A DNA stretch of 64,000 bases from G963677325 sp963677325 (GTDB taxonomy: Bacteria; Bacteroidota; Bacteroidia; Bacteroidales; Prolixibacteraceae), in contig CAXXGM010000003.1 in NCBI GenBank assembly GCA_963677325.2, forward strand, positions 496,001 to 560,000. The letters are read 5' to 3'. This document shows positions 7,440 to 15,248 of the stretch, piece after piece. The notes under the pieces were generated by a model. The model had not been told where the DNA came from, ran no database searches, and worked only from the letters and a program-made list of their open reading frames with translations. Position 1 is the stretch's first letter. Every line of letters starts with the position of its first letter. The translations under genes were made by a program, and so were the position numbers.

Positions 7440-9051
7440 TTTTGTTATCCTTGGTTAATTGTAAAATAGTTTCGATATAGTATTCAGTATCGCTGTATTT
7501 GTATTGTTTTGGAAATGAATATCCATTTACAAAAATTTTCGGAGTACTATCAATCTCATATTTTTCAAACAATCTATTATTTCTTTGACTGATTAGTTGT
7601 ACCTTATTGAACTTTTCTGGTATTGTTTCAATGCTCAAAAGAGATTTTCTCAATGGCCTTGCCATGGAATACCAGTTATCTAAAAAATTCAGTGTTGCCT
7701 CTGTCCCTTTTTCTGATTGCAGGTAGTAGAGCATATTAATAGCCTTTTGGGTATCATTATCGTTATAAATAGAGAAAATAACATTGATTTTTATTTCAGT
7801 GCAGCTTTTCAATAATAACTTTAATTGCTTAAATACCTTTGCACAAGGCCTGCAATGTAAGCTCAAAAATGCAGTTATTGTTAAAGGGGCCTCAGGAGAA
7901 CCAAGGATTAAACTGTTTTTGTCTTCTATTATTTTCTTGTAATCGTTTTTATGAAGTAATAAGCCAAAAACTTCAGCATTTCGTTTAAACTGCAAAAATG
8001 AATATTGATTAATTTTAAAATCTATTAATTTGCTGTAATATGCCTTGTATATTAACCAAAGTGCAGCAGGAACAAAAAAGGAATTAATAAGCCTGATAGA
8101 ATCATTCCCATGAAAAACTATTATTTTGAATATGGGAAATAGTAAAATGAATTCAGTTATAAGAACCATCTGAACAAGCACACAGAAAGGACACCATTTT
8201 TTAAGTCTTATTGATTGGTAATAAATTGAAAACACTGGATAGGGTAATGAAACAAGGCTGATAACTGCAAGAAATCCGATAGAAGAGTTACCAATCGATC
8301 CCAATAAGTAAAAAAGTGTACCAATGAAATAAACAAGGCCTGCATCGGACCAGTTGAACCATCCAAACAAACGCGAAGCATTTGAATCAAGTACTTCCCC
8401 ACAGCCGGTTTTTGAACTAAAGCTACAAATTTTATCAGTTATTGAAGATTTAATTTTAAATTCATGCATTACCAGTAAAAGTGATGCCATGATGCCTGTA
8501 AATTTTGTAATTATAAGTCCCCAAAACATAGAGGTATGCTTTTGAACAGAATCACCATAACTTGTAGAAAAATTCAAAAAACCTAAAAAAAGAATAGTTA
8601 AAATTCCAAATGGCAGGAGTATCTTGTTTAAGATTTCATTTTGACGAATTAGTTTATAATCTTTTTCACCGGCATTTTCGGTATTCTCCAAAACAATCAC
8701 TGCCCCTGAGAGTTTTTTTGCGAATTCGGTAAATTTCTCATTCTTATTTTCTCCCTTCATTGCAGAATAAGATACATTTTCGTTTTTTATTTTTTCAATG
8801 AAAACAAGCTCTGATGACTTTAAATGGGCGATAAAAGGCATCCCTAAATCTTTTATTTCATCTGTTTCTAATTTTAAAGCATAATGCTCAATTCCCCATT
8901 TCTTTAGTGCATCACAGACACTCTTTAGCGATGGATAATAAGGATGAGCTAACAGAAATTCTCTTACAGAGGTGTCCGTAACTTTAATTTTGAGTTTTCT
9001 GATCGCTTTTTGCAAAACAAAAACAGTATTATCTTCTGATTTTCTTTCCAT
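7411..9051 (-). CDS. VKOR-thioredoxin fusion with a degenerate N-terminal C39-like domain
   Basis: This 546-residue membrane protein is a disulfide-forming module. Residues 1-130 resemble a C39-like domain (LLAHPYYPSLKSVCDALKKW, then MPFIAHLK) but lack the catalytic cysteine at the expected start. Residues 145-340 are a vitamin K epoxide reductase domain with several membrane helices, loop cysteines 209 and 217, and the active site WCPFC (Cys287, Cys290). Residues 380-535 are a thioredoxin/DsbA-like domain with HCRPC (Cys400, Cys403) and the cis-proline segment STPKIFVNG. VKOR would pass electrons from the thioredoxin domain to quinone, driving oxidation of exported cysteines. It lies 5 bp after the GT4 gene and just upstream of the six-cysteine precursor, its probable substrate. 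The degenerate C39 part might bind the GG leader (inference). Confidence 0.9.
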   Translation of the reverse strand: MERKSEDNTVFVLQKAIRKLKIKVTDTSVREFLLAHPYYPSLKSVCDALKKWGIEHYALKLETDEIKDLGMPFIAHLKSSELVFIEKIKNENVSYSAMKGENKNEKFTEFAKKLSGAVIVLENTENAGEKDYKLIRQNEILNKILLPFGILTILFLGFLNFSTSYGDSVQKHTSMFWGLIITKFTGIMASLLLVMHEFKIKSSITDKICSFSSKTGCGEVLDSNASRLFGWFNWSDAGLVYFIGTLFYLLGSIGNSSIGFLAVISLVSLPYPVFSIYYQSIRLKKWCPFCVLVQMVLITEFILLFPIFKIIVFHGNDSIRLINSFFVPAALWLIYKAYYSKLIDFKINQYSFLQFKRNAEVFGLLLHKNDYKKIIEDKNSLILGSPEAPLTITAFLSLHCRPCAKVFKQLKLLLKSCTEIKINVIFSIYNDNDTQKAINMLYYLQSEKGTEATLNFLDNWYSMARPLRKSLLSIETIPEKFNKVQLISQRNNRLFEKYEIDSTPKIFVNGYSFPKQYKYSDTEYYIETILQLTKDNKRQEACTISN

Positions 9052-9056
9052 TTTAA

Positions 9057-10226
9057 TTAATTTATAGTTGTTGCTATTGCTGCATATTGAAACGTCATCT
9101 TGTCCATCGAAAATTCTTCTCTAGCCTTGATTAAAGCATTTTGAGAAAGCTTCTTTCTTAATTGATTATCGGTTAGCAGTGCAAACATATAATCTGTTAA
9201 TTGATTCACATTTGGTGCAATGCCAAATGGATTTGTTTGATCAAATACTACATCCACCAAAAAAGCATTTTTATTGTGATTAAAAATTTCTTTTAAGCCA
9301 CCGAGACAACTTGCAACAACGGGTAACCCGCTGTGTAGCATTTCGAGGGCGACATAACTACAATGTTCTTCGAGCGAAGGAATAACTCCGATGGATGCTT
9401 CCTGGTATAAAGCAGCCAAATCGTCAAATGGAATAAACCCCAGGTAATTAATGTCTGATGAAAATGTTCTGGAACATCGAATTAATTCCTCATAGTCTCC
9501 ATTTCCAGCTACAACCAGACAACAATCAGGCAGTTTCATTAACAATTTTGAGAATGAATGTGTTAAGTATTTTAATCCTTTTATCGGATCAATTCGGCCA
9601 CTATATAACACAATTCGTTTATTTAAATCAATCCCATATTTTTGTCTGATGTTTACCCCATTATTTCTGATTGTAAATAAATGAGGATCAATCCCATTGT
9701 AAATTGGAATTATTTTTTTCTCATCCACCTGCTTATTAATCAGGTGTTCTTTGCCATGTTTCGTTACAGTTATAATTCGATCGACTAACGAGTAAGTTTG
9801 ACTTTCAATATCAAATAAAGCCTGGACTCCTGCTGATTGCTGAAGAAATAAGTGTTGTGTGAAAACTAAATAACAATCTATTGATTTTTTAAATTCTTCA
9901 CCGATAAAATATTGAAAAACATAATTTAAATGGACGATATTCGGTTGTCCTTTTTTTAAAAAGGGAGTTGTAACGCGAACAATACTTCTGGCAAATCTTC
10001 TTTGGTATGTAAGGGTATTAAGATTTTTGTGAATGGAAGGAAATTCCAAATATGTAATTTTGGATTTCACTGTTACATTAAATTCGTTGGATGCACTGGT
10101 GCCAATTTCCAATACATAGATTTTTATATCGGAAAATTGAGCAAGACCATGAGATAGTTGCTTAATAAAAGTACCAACCCCATAATCTGTCCCTCGATTT
10201 TTGCTGCTTATAATGATCCAGTTCAT
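9057..10226 (-). CDS. GT4-family glycosyltransferase of the peptide island
   Basis: The 389-residue protein has the GT-B fold of family 4. The N-terminal half opens with MNWIIISSKNRGTDYGVGTFI and contains NIVHLNYVFQYF; the C-terminal half has VLYSGRIDPIKGLKYL, the nucleotide-sugar binding stretch, and GVIPSLEEHCSYVALEMLHSG, which matches the EX7E motif. It resembles the TIGR04157 glycosyltransferases that occur beside GG-Bacteroidales precursors (from memory). No signal peptide is seen, so it acts in the cytoplasm, either on the precursor or on an unrelated glycan. The VKOR fusion starts 5 bp downstream, indicating an operon. The 665 bp upstream hold only pseudogene remnants. Confidence 0.88.
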   Translation of the reverse strand: MNWIIISSKNRGTDYGVGTFIKQLSHGLAQFSDIKIYVLEIGTSASNEFNVTVKSKITYLEFPSIHKNLNTLTYQRRFARSIVRVTTPFLKKGQPNIVHLNYVFQYFIGEEFKKSIDCYLVFTQHLFLQQSAGVQALFDIESQTYSLVDRIITVTKHGKEHLINKQVDEKKIIPIYNGIDPHLFTIRNNGVNIRQKYGIDLNKRIVLYSGRIDPIKGLKYLTHSFSKLLMKLPDCCLVVAGNGDYEELIRCSRTFSSDINYLGFIPFDDLAALYQEASIGVIPSLEEHCSYVALEMLHSGLPVVASCLGGLKEIFNHNKNAFLVDVVFDQTNPFGIAPNVNQLTDYMFALLTDNQLRKKLSQNALIKAREEFSMDKMTFQYAAIATTIN

Positions 10227-10257
10227 GATTTAAAAATTTATGATAGTTAATCCCATT

Positions 10258-10341
10258 AAAAATCCATTTCACCATGCATCAACCCCAGGTTATCGTTAAA
10301 ACTGGCATTAAGCGGCAGAACTTGGATTATATGCTTCAATA
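10258..10341 (-). pseudogene. Fragment of a LanC-like gene (N-terminal region)
   Basis: On the minus strand this stretch reads LKHIIQVLPLNASFNDNLGLM followed by HGEMDF and a stop. It aligns with FQHIINALMLNASFIDNLGLMHGKMG at the N-terminus of the intact LanC-like protein at 372-1505. It has no usable start, since a TAA lies just upstream in frame. It is a leftover of a second LanC-like gene, or of a recombination between duplicated peptide cassettes. Confidence 0.8.
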
Positions 10342-10467
10342 CATATTATGGTTTTTACCCATTATTCTTCAAATTGAAGTAATTCGCAATCCAAATATTA
10401 GCAAATACATTATTGGAGTACAATTTGATTGATTATAACTTGTGACTGTAATTGTGACTGTAATATT

Positions 10468-10815
10468 CTAACCCGCGGACGTAGTACAATTACGGGTGAG
10501 CGTCATCTTTAGTTTCTTTATTCGCCTATGGGAGACAATAAATTCATCAGAATTCGAAAGAATAACAGTACGTGTTTTGAGTTGAACGGTCTCTATGGCA
10601 TATATGTTAACAATACAATTCCTGTTGATCCTAAAAAATAATCTGGCAACATTGATTCAATTTCCTGCAGTGATTTGGTGCAGGGGAATCGCCTATTTTC
10701 TCTATAATAAAATGTTGACAAATAATCATCAATAAAAAACCTAAAGCAGGTCCGCTAAATCAACACATCTGCATTCTTTTTCATTTTTTAAAATAAGAAT
10801 TTTAGATATCGGCAT
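10468..10815 (-). pseudogene. LytTR-type DNA-binding regulator, broken by stop and frameshifts
   Basis: Starting from ATG at 10815 the frame reads MPISKILILKNEKECRCVDL, then ADLL and a TAG. After a frame change it continues DDYLSTFYYRENRRFPCTKS, LQEIESMLPDYF. After a second shift of one base in a T-run near 10634 it reads FRINRNCIVNIYAIETVQLK, TRTVILSNSDEFIVSHRRIK, KLKMTL and stops at 10468. The order and motifs (ILILKN..., L..IE..LP.YFFRINR.CIVN...I, then VSHRRIKKL) are those of a LytTR DNA-binding domain, and the length is that of a stand-alone LytTR protein. It lies between the antiterminator and the biosynthetic genes, so it was probably a local regulator. A sequencing error could explain one shift, but not easily both shifts plus the stop. 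Confidence 0.8.
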
Positions 10816-10833
10816 GTTGAAAATTGTAGTAAG

Positions 10834-10902
10834 CGGAAGGGCAGAGGGCATAGAGCAGAGACCTGGCAACCTTTGCCCTATGCCCTTTGCTCTATGCGCT
10901 AT
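10834..10902. repeat. Imperfect inverted repeat at the 3' end of the NusG-like gene
   Basis: GGGCAGAGGGCATAGAGCA on one side faces TTGCTCTATGCGCTATGCCC on the other, with a further related copy (TTTGCCCTATGCCC) in the loop. It overlaps the last codons of the antiterminator gene and may fold as its terminator or be a REP-type insertion. Confidence 0.6.
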
Positions 10903-11410
10903 GCCCGCTCAGATCTTTTGCATCGACTTCAATTGATATTGATTGATTAATTGATTTTATTTCAATAACAATCCTGCTTTTCCCATGTCTTCTGATCATT
11001 TTGCCGGTCATTCCCTTAAAAGGGCCTTGAGTTACTTCAGCATTCCTTCCTTTTTGGAATGTCAATTCCTGGAATATTTCGTTATCATTTTTGATATTTT
11101 GTACTAATAACTGCAGATTTTTAATCTCTTCATCGGATACTTTTGCAAATTCATCCTTGAATTTAATAAACCGGTATACTTCACGAATTGCGGTTACATG
11201 ATGGCGATAACCGGGTGCAATCAAGACAAAGATATATCCCGGAAAAAGAGGAAGAAATTTTTTAGCACGCAAGTGACCGGGTGAAGTCACCCGGTCACCC
11301 GGTACAACGGGAAGAAATACGTCTAATTGTAATTCTTCAATTTTCTTTTGAACTACTCGTTCGGATTTAGCTTTTAAATAGCATACATGCCAAAATTTGG
11401 AATTTAACAT
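10892..11410 (-). CDS. UpxY-like specialised NusG antiterminator
   Basis: This 172-residue protein has a NusG N-terminal domain (FWHVCYLKAKSERVVQKKIE near 6-25; FLPLFPGYIFVLI near 52-64) and a C-terminal KOW domain (GRNAEVTQGPFKGMTGKMIR near 124-143). It lies far from any secE or ribosomal protein genes, and its position at the head of a long same-strand biosynthetic region is typical of UpxY/LoaP/RfaH-type paralogues. These travel with RNA polymerase from a specific leader and help it read through long operons. The inferred target is the operon from 10226 leftwards. The present gap to that operon contains only pseudogene debris. The IS982 copy sits 330 bp upstream and leaves the coding region intact. 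Confidence 0.85.
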   Translation of the reverse strand: MLNSKFWHVCYLKAKSERVVQKKIEELQLDVFLPVVPGDRVTSPGHLRAKKFLPLFPGYIFVLIAPGYRHHVTAIREVYRFIKFKDEFAKVSDEEIKNLQLLVQNIKNDNEIFQELTFQKGRNAEVTQGPFKGMTGKMIRRHGKSRIVIEIKSINQSISIEVDAKDLSGHSA

Positions 11411-11717
11411 AAGTGAGTATATTCATAAATTCTGAAAAATAAAGGAAGATTTCTTTTAGATTTTTTTTGAAGAACAAAGATCCACTCGAAATTATTAATG
11501 ATTTCAGTAGTCGTTACTTCATAAATGTATACAACGTACCCAAAGCAAATAACTCTCTATATTACTTTAAATTACTGAAAATAAGTTAGTTAAAAGTATG
11601 CCTCGTTATATATAAAATTTCCTGAACTTTTATGTCAATAATACAAGACAATATCTAAAAAGAAATTTTTCAAAAGTAAAAATTAAATGAAATAAAAACA
11701 AATAAAATCAATTATTT
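11411..11717. other. AT-rich leader upstream of the antiterminator gene
   Basis: There is no coding frame I can support. The stretch is very AT-rich and probably contains the promoter and leader of the antiterminator gene. I could not identify a clean TAnnTTTG promoter on the minus strand. Confidence 0.5.
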
Positions 11718-11722
11718 TAATA

Positions 11723-12757
11723 ACTTTAGTTCGATATAAGCTATCGACTAAAAGAGGGCAAGTTGCCCATGTAAAGGTTCTGTTTCAAATTTGATTGATG
11801 GTTTTTTAGGAAGGAATAATCAAGTAAGCCAGAAATCAGGTTTGTGAGAAAATTGCCAAAACTTCTGTGTCGTGAATGTTCTATTTGGCAGATGTTTTTC
11901 AACTCATCGTTTATTGTTTCAATGATCGATCTCTTCCTGAGCAAAATCTTATCACTGATCGACATAAGGCAATTTTTCATATTACGTTTGATACCCGTAA
12001 TTAATAGGATCCCATCAACAAATAACTGTTCAAAAAGTCTTTGGCCTATATATCCCTTGTCTGCAAAGAGCTTTCCATAGACTATTTGGAGAAAGCGCGC
12101 ATCTTTTAGAGGTTCCCTGTCATCAACATTGCCGGGGGTGATGACAAAATTCAATATTTCCCCTTTGTCATTGACAATCAAATGCAGCTTAAATCCAAAG
12201 AAATAACCCATTGTCGATTTCCCCCTTTGCGCGATACCGGCAAATACTTTATGGTTGAAAATCCTTTTGTTTTTGCAGACCTTTATGGAAGAGGAATCGG
12301 CAAACGATTTTCCTGTACACGATCCAATTCTCATCATTTTCAAGAAGATAACCATAGGGGAAAGTGCCTTTTGCTGAAGTTCTACAAACCTGTTGTAAGA
12401 TACGGTTTGAGGGAATTCACTCTTCAATACTTTCTGGACATAATTGAGGTAAAAATCCTTAAGATTGCGATAACCGCCTAAATGAAAAGCAATTAAAATC
12501 GTAATAACTTCGGAATCTGTAAGTTTACAAGGTTTATTCCGTGTCTTTTTTGAGTTGTTTGAGGTTAGCTGTACCCCTTCTAAGGTCTTGCTAAATTCTT
12601 TGCAAAATTCGTCTGTAAAGAAGAATATTTCCACTAATTTTGGTCTTATGTCCATAAGGATTGTGATTAATGTATATAATTGTTTGTCAGACTTTTAATA
12701 TACACACAATCCTTATTTTTACCAAATATTTTTACCTTTTTTATATCGAACTCAGGT
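11723..12757 (-). mobile_element. IS982-family insertion sequence, apparently complete
   Basis: The element has imperfect terminal inverted repeats: ACTTTAGTTCGATATAA at the left end and ACCTGAGTTCGATATAA (reverse complement of the right end), matching at 15 of 17 positions. The direct repeat TAATA flanks both ends (11718-11722 and 12758-12762). The total length of about 1035 bp and the ACC start at one end are normal for IS982. The single transposase gene appears intact, so the copy may be active. Flanking DNA joined across the insertion shows no interrupted gene. Confidence 0.88.
11741..12655 (-). CDS. IS982-family transposase
   Basis: The 304-residue protein is full length for the family. 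Its DDE residues are visible as FADSSSIKVC (first Asp, near 118), LFADKGYIGQ (second Asp, near 198) and RSIIETINDEL (Glu, near 244). The segments GYFFGFKLHLIVN and ITPGNVDDREPL are also typical. It is the only gene of the element at 11723-12757 and shows no frameshift or internal stop. Confidence 0.93.
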   Translation of the reverse strand: MDIRPKLVEIFFFTDEFCKEFSKTLEGVQLTSNNSKKTRNKPCKLTDSEVITILIAFHLGGYRNLKDFYLNYVQKVLKSEFPQTVSYNRFVELQQKALSPMVIFLKMMRIGSCTGKSFADSSSIKVCKNKRIFNHKVFAGIAQRGKSTMGYFFGFKLHLIVNDKGEILNFVITPGNVDDREPLKDARFLQIVYGKLFADKGYIGQRLFEQLFVDGILLITGIKRNMKNCLMSISDKILLRKRSIIETINDELKNICQIEHSRHRSFGNFLTNLISGLLDYSFLKNHQSNLKQNLYMGNLPSFSR

Positions 12758-12950
12758 TAATAATTTTTTTAAATAAAAATTGTCTTTTGGAAGCCAAATA
12801 TGAATGGTTTGAACTGTTGAAGAAAAACGAAGGAAAGATTCAGTTTTCAGAAGATTTGGAGATCTAACCCGCCAAGTTTTGGGTAAAAACAAGAAAGTTA
12901 CGGACAATTAGTACAAATCAAAATTACGTAATACCAATAGAAACAAATAG

Positions 12951-13000
12951 ATGAAAATAGATGAAAATAGATGAAAATAGATGAAAATAGATGAAAATTC
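12951..13000. repeat. Tandem decamer repeat
   Basis: ATGAAAATAG occurs four times in a row from 12951 to 12990, followed by a fifth, imperfect copy. A partial copy precedes the array. It directly abuts the tRNA-like fragment at 13008. Confidence 0.9.
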
Positions 13001-13007
13001 ATTTAAA

Positions 13008-13054
13008 TGACTACGGATCAGAAGGTTGTGGATTCGAGTTCCTCCAGGGTCACC
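13008..13054 (+). other. 3' half of a tRNA-Arg(ACG)-like gene; probable attachment site
   Basis: TGACTACGGATCAG looks like an anticodon arm with loop CTACGGA (anticodon ACG). It is followed by a variable region, a T-arm-like GTGGATTCGAGTTCCTC and the 3' acceptor strand ending GGGTCACC. The 5' half is missing: no GGTGACC acceptor strand or D-arm lies upstream, only the decamer array. The T stem has one mismatch. A tRNA 3' half followed by a terminator is the usual chromosomal border left by a tRNA-targeted element. Since the 3' end points right, the element lies to the left. The intact tRNA should be beyond the left edge of the window. Confidence 0.7.
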
Positions 13055-13060
13055 TGAAAA

Positions 13061-13096
13061 AAAAGAGTTACAATGAAAGTTGTGACTCTTTTTTTG
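13061..13096 (+). terminator. Rho-independent terminator after the tRNA-like fragment
   Basis: The stem is AAAAGAGTTACAA / TTGTGACTCTTTT with a six-base loop and one G-T pair, followed by a T run. It probably terminated the original tRNA gene. Confidence 0.85.
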
Positions 13097-13185
13097 TTGC
13101 TCCGCCAGATTTTATCCACCCTTTGAAACTTATCAAATTTATAGCAAGTTTTTCTGAATCAATTTTTCCGGCCAATGTCAGCAAG

Positions 13186-14502
13186 CTACATGTTTGTTGT
13201 TTCAATAACATACTTACCCTTTTTAGACTCATTTACAGGAAGTGTGATAATAAAAGTACTTCCATGATGCAATTCGGATTTAAGGGCTATCGTACCATCA
13301 AGAAGTTCAATTAACCTTTTGGTGATAGATAATCCAAGCCCCGTACCATGGTATGGTCTGGTAATGGAGTTATCCACCTGGGTAAAAGGATTAAATATTT
13401 CAGTATAGTCCTCCTCCCTTATGCCAATTCCGCTATCCATTATTTCTATTTTAACCCATTGGTTGGATTGATAAAAATCAATGTTGATGGGACCTTTATC
13501 AGAAAATTTAACTGCATTGTTGAGTAAATTCATCAGAGCCTGGTATATCCATTGTCTATCACTTACAATTTCACCTTGCCCGGGAGTCTTCTCAAATTTT
13601 ATGGTAATCTCTTTCGTCATGGCAAGCGGCCCTTGCGTAACGATAATATCTTCAATCAAATTCTGGATATTAAACAATTCATAGTTAACAACCATTTGTC
13701 CCGATTCAATTTTAGACATGTCCAGGAGATCACTAATCAGAGAAAGCAGATGACGGCCACTATTGAGGATCATTGAAATCTGTTTCCGTTGCTCAGGACT
13801 TAAAGCTCCGGCAGTTCCATGCAAAAGAATTCCGCTGAACCCAATAATCGAATTGAGCGGAGTCCGAAGTTCATGGGACATATTGGCCAGAAAAGCCGAT
13901 TTGAGGTGATCGGATGTTTCAGCAAGCTCTTTCGCTCTAACCAGCGCTTCTTCAGCCCTTTTATGTACAGTCAGATCATTTATAATAATCTGGCAATTTT
14001 TCCCATCCTCTGATACATTACCGGTCAATTCAACATATAAGGTTATTTTGCCGTTCTTTGATAAAGTTACTTCACAGGTTTTTTTTAATCCGCTTTTAAA
14101 AATTTTATCAAAGAAGAAATTGAAAGTCTGTTTTGTTTCCGAAGAAATAAATAAATCAAAGCGTTTGTTAATCAATGTTGACCGGTCAGTGCCAAGCATA
14201 TTAGAACCTGTGAGATTTATCTTCTCAATCAGGCCTGAATCGGAGATTGTAACATATCCTGACGGTGCAAAGTCGTATAACTCTATGTATTTTTCAAAGG
14301 CATCTTCCTGTGCTGATTTGGCCAATTGAAGTTCCTCATTTTGTAACTCCAGTTCTATCTGGTGTACCTCAAGCTCGTGAACCAGCTTTAAAATCTCAGT
14401 TTCAGAAAGTTTAGCAGACCTTTTCTCTGCTTTCTTTTTATATTGCTCTTCAGCCTTCTGCCTAAGCAATCCATCTTCTGTATTCTTTTCCTGGTTCTTC
14501 AC
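13186..14502 (-). CDS. PAS-domain sensor histidine kinase
   Basis: The 438-residue protein starts at a GTG. An N-terminal helix module (HELEVHQIELELQNEELQ, 42-59) leads into a PAS domain opening with LYDFAPSGYVTIS (75-87). The kinase core has the H-box MSHELRTPLNSIIGFS with phospho-acceptor His210, N-box LLNNAVKFS, G1 DSGIGI and G2 GTGLGLSI. No membrane segment is seen, so the kinase is cytoplasmic. The same N-terminal module occurs in the kinase at 15698-17335. No response regulator is directly adjacent on its strand; the single-domain regulator at 15249-15695 is a candidate partner. The gene starts the region to the right of the island border. Confidence 0.92.
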   Translation of the reverse strand: MKNQEKNTEDGLLRQKAEEQYKKKAEKRSAKLSETEILKLVHELEVHQIELELQNEELQLAKSAQEDAFEKYIELYDFAPSGYVTISDSGLIEKINLTGSNMLGTDRSTLINKRFDLFISSETKQTFNFFFDKIFKSGLKKTCEVTLSKNGKITLYVELTGNVSEDGKNCQIIINDLTVHKRAEEALVRAKELAETSDHLKSAFLANMSHELRTPLNSIIGFSGILLHGTAGALSPEQRKQISMILNSGRHLLSLISDLLDMSKIESGQMVVNYELFNIQNLIEDIIVTQGPLAMTKEITIKFEKTPGQGEIVSDRQWIYQALMNLLNNAVKFSDKGPINIDFYQSNQWVKIEIMDSGIGIREEDYTEIFNPFTQVDNSITRPYHGTGLGLSITKRLIELLDGTIALKSELHHGSTFIITLPVNESKKGKYVIETTNM

Positions 14503-14612
14503 CCTAATTAATATTAATTTTATTTTAACCCTTTAATGAAACAAAAGTTCAATCAATATAACATTAAAAAACTGTATATTAGAATAATAATTGAAAGAAT
14601 ATCATTACTGTC

Positions 14613-15206
14613 ATGAAAGCTAAAAGTCATGCGAAGGATTTTCCGGTGGTTTGTGTCGGAGGTTCAGCGGGAGGTCTGGATTCATACATCCGTTTACTTC
14701 GTAATCTGCCTGCAGATATGGGTGTCGCGATTGTCATCGTGAATCACCTGAGAACTGTTGCCACCTTATTGCCTGAAATTCTTCCACGATACACGGCAAT
14801 GCCGGTTGAATTGATCACAGAAAAATTAGACATCGAGCCCAACCATGTGTTTATTATCCCGGAAAAGCATGATTTACATGTTCTGAACGGAGAATTTCGT
14901 TTACGACCAATTTCCAAGCCCAGGGGATGGCCTGATGTGATCACAGTTTTTTTACGTTCCCTTACCCGGCATTGGGACGGTAAACTGATTTCGGTGATTG
15001 TTTCGGGCTATGATGGGGATGGTGCAGAAGCATTGTGCGGAATTAAAGAAGTTGGTGGCATTACAATAGCCCAATTACCCGAATCGGCCGGGCAGCCGGA
15101 TATGCCAAGGTCCGCGATTGCGAGCGGATGCATAGATTATATACTTTCACCTGAGGATATTGCAATACAAATAAAAAAAATTGCTCACAGCGATTTTGTG
15201 AACTAA
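14613..15206 (+). CDS. Stand-alone CheB-type methylesterase domain
   Basis: This 197-residue protein corresponds to the catalytic domain of CheB without its N-terminal receiver. Ser18 (VGGSAGG), His45 (VNHL) and Asp136 (GYDGDGA) form the expected triad for removing methyl or amide groups from receptor glutamates. It is the only plus-strand gene in this signalling group. No chemoreceptor, CheA or CheW gene is in the window, so its substrate may be a non-chemotaxis protein. The large fusion at 17795-20380 carries a second CheB domain. Confidence 0.88.
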   Translation: MKAKSHAKDFPVVCVGGSAGGLDSYIRLLRNLPADMGVAIVIVNHLRTVATLLPEILPRYTAMPVELITEKLDIEPNHVFIIPEKHDLHVLNGEFRLRPISKPRGWPDVITVFLRSLTRHWDGKLISVIVSGYDGDGAEALCGIKEVGGITIAQLPESAGQPDMPRSAIASGCIDYILSPEDIAIQIKKIAHSDFVN

Positions 15207-15248
15207 TAAAATAGTAAAGAATAGAATTTGGAAGATGACCGGATTAAA

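Noticed and set aside
10528..10641. A 37-codon plus-strand ORF starting MGDNKFIRIRKNN in the gap before the GT4 gene
   Set aside because: It lies antisense to the reconstructed LytTR pseudogene, has no ribosome binding site and no leader motif, so it is a shadow of that frame.
12670..12867. An ORF running out of the IS982 right end, ending KKNEGKIQFSEDLEI
   Set aside because: Joining the flanks across the IS puts in-frame stops just upstream, so no interrupted gene is restored, and I recognise no family in it.
12951..13000. CRISPR array
   Set aside because: The decamer copies are contiguous with no spacers and no cas genes are present in the window.
12991..13314. A 107-codon ORF across the tRNA-like fragment
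   Set aside because: It reads through the decamer repeat, the tRNA 3' half and the terminator, and overlaps the kinase gene on the other strand.
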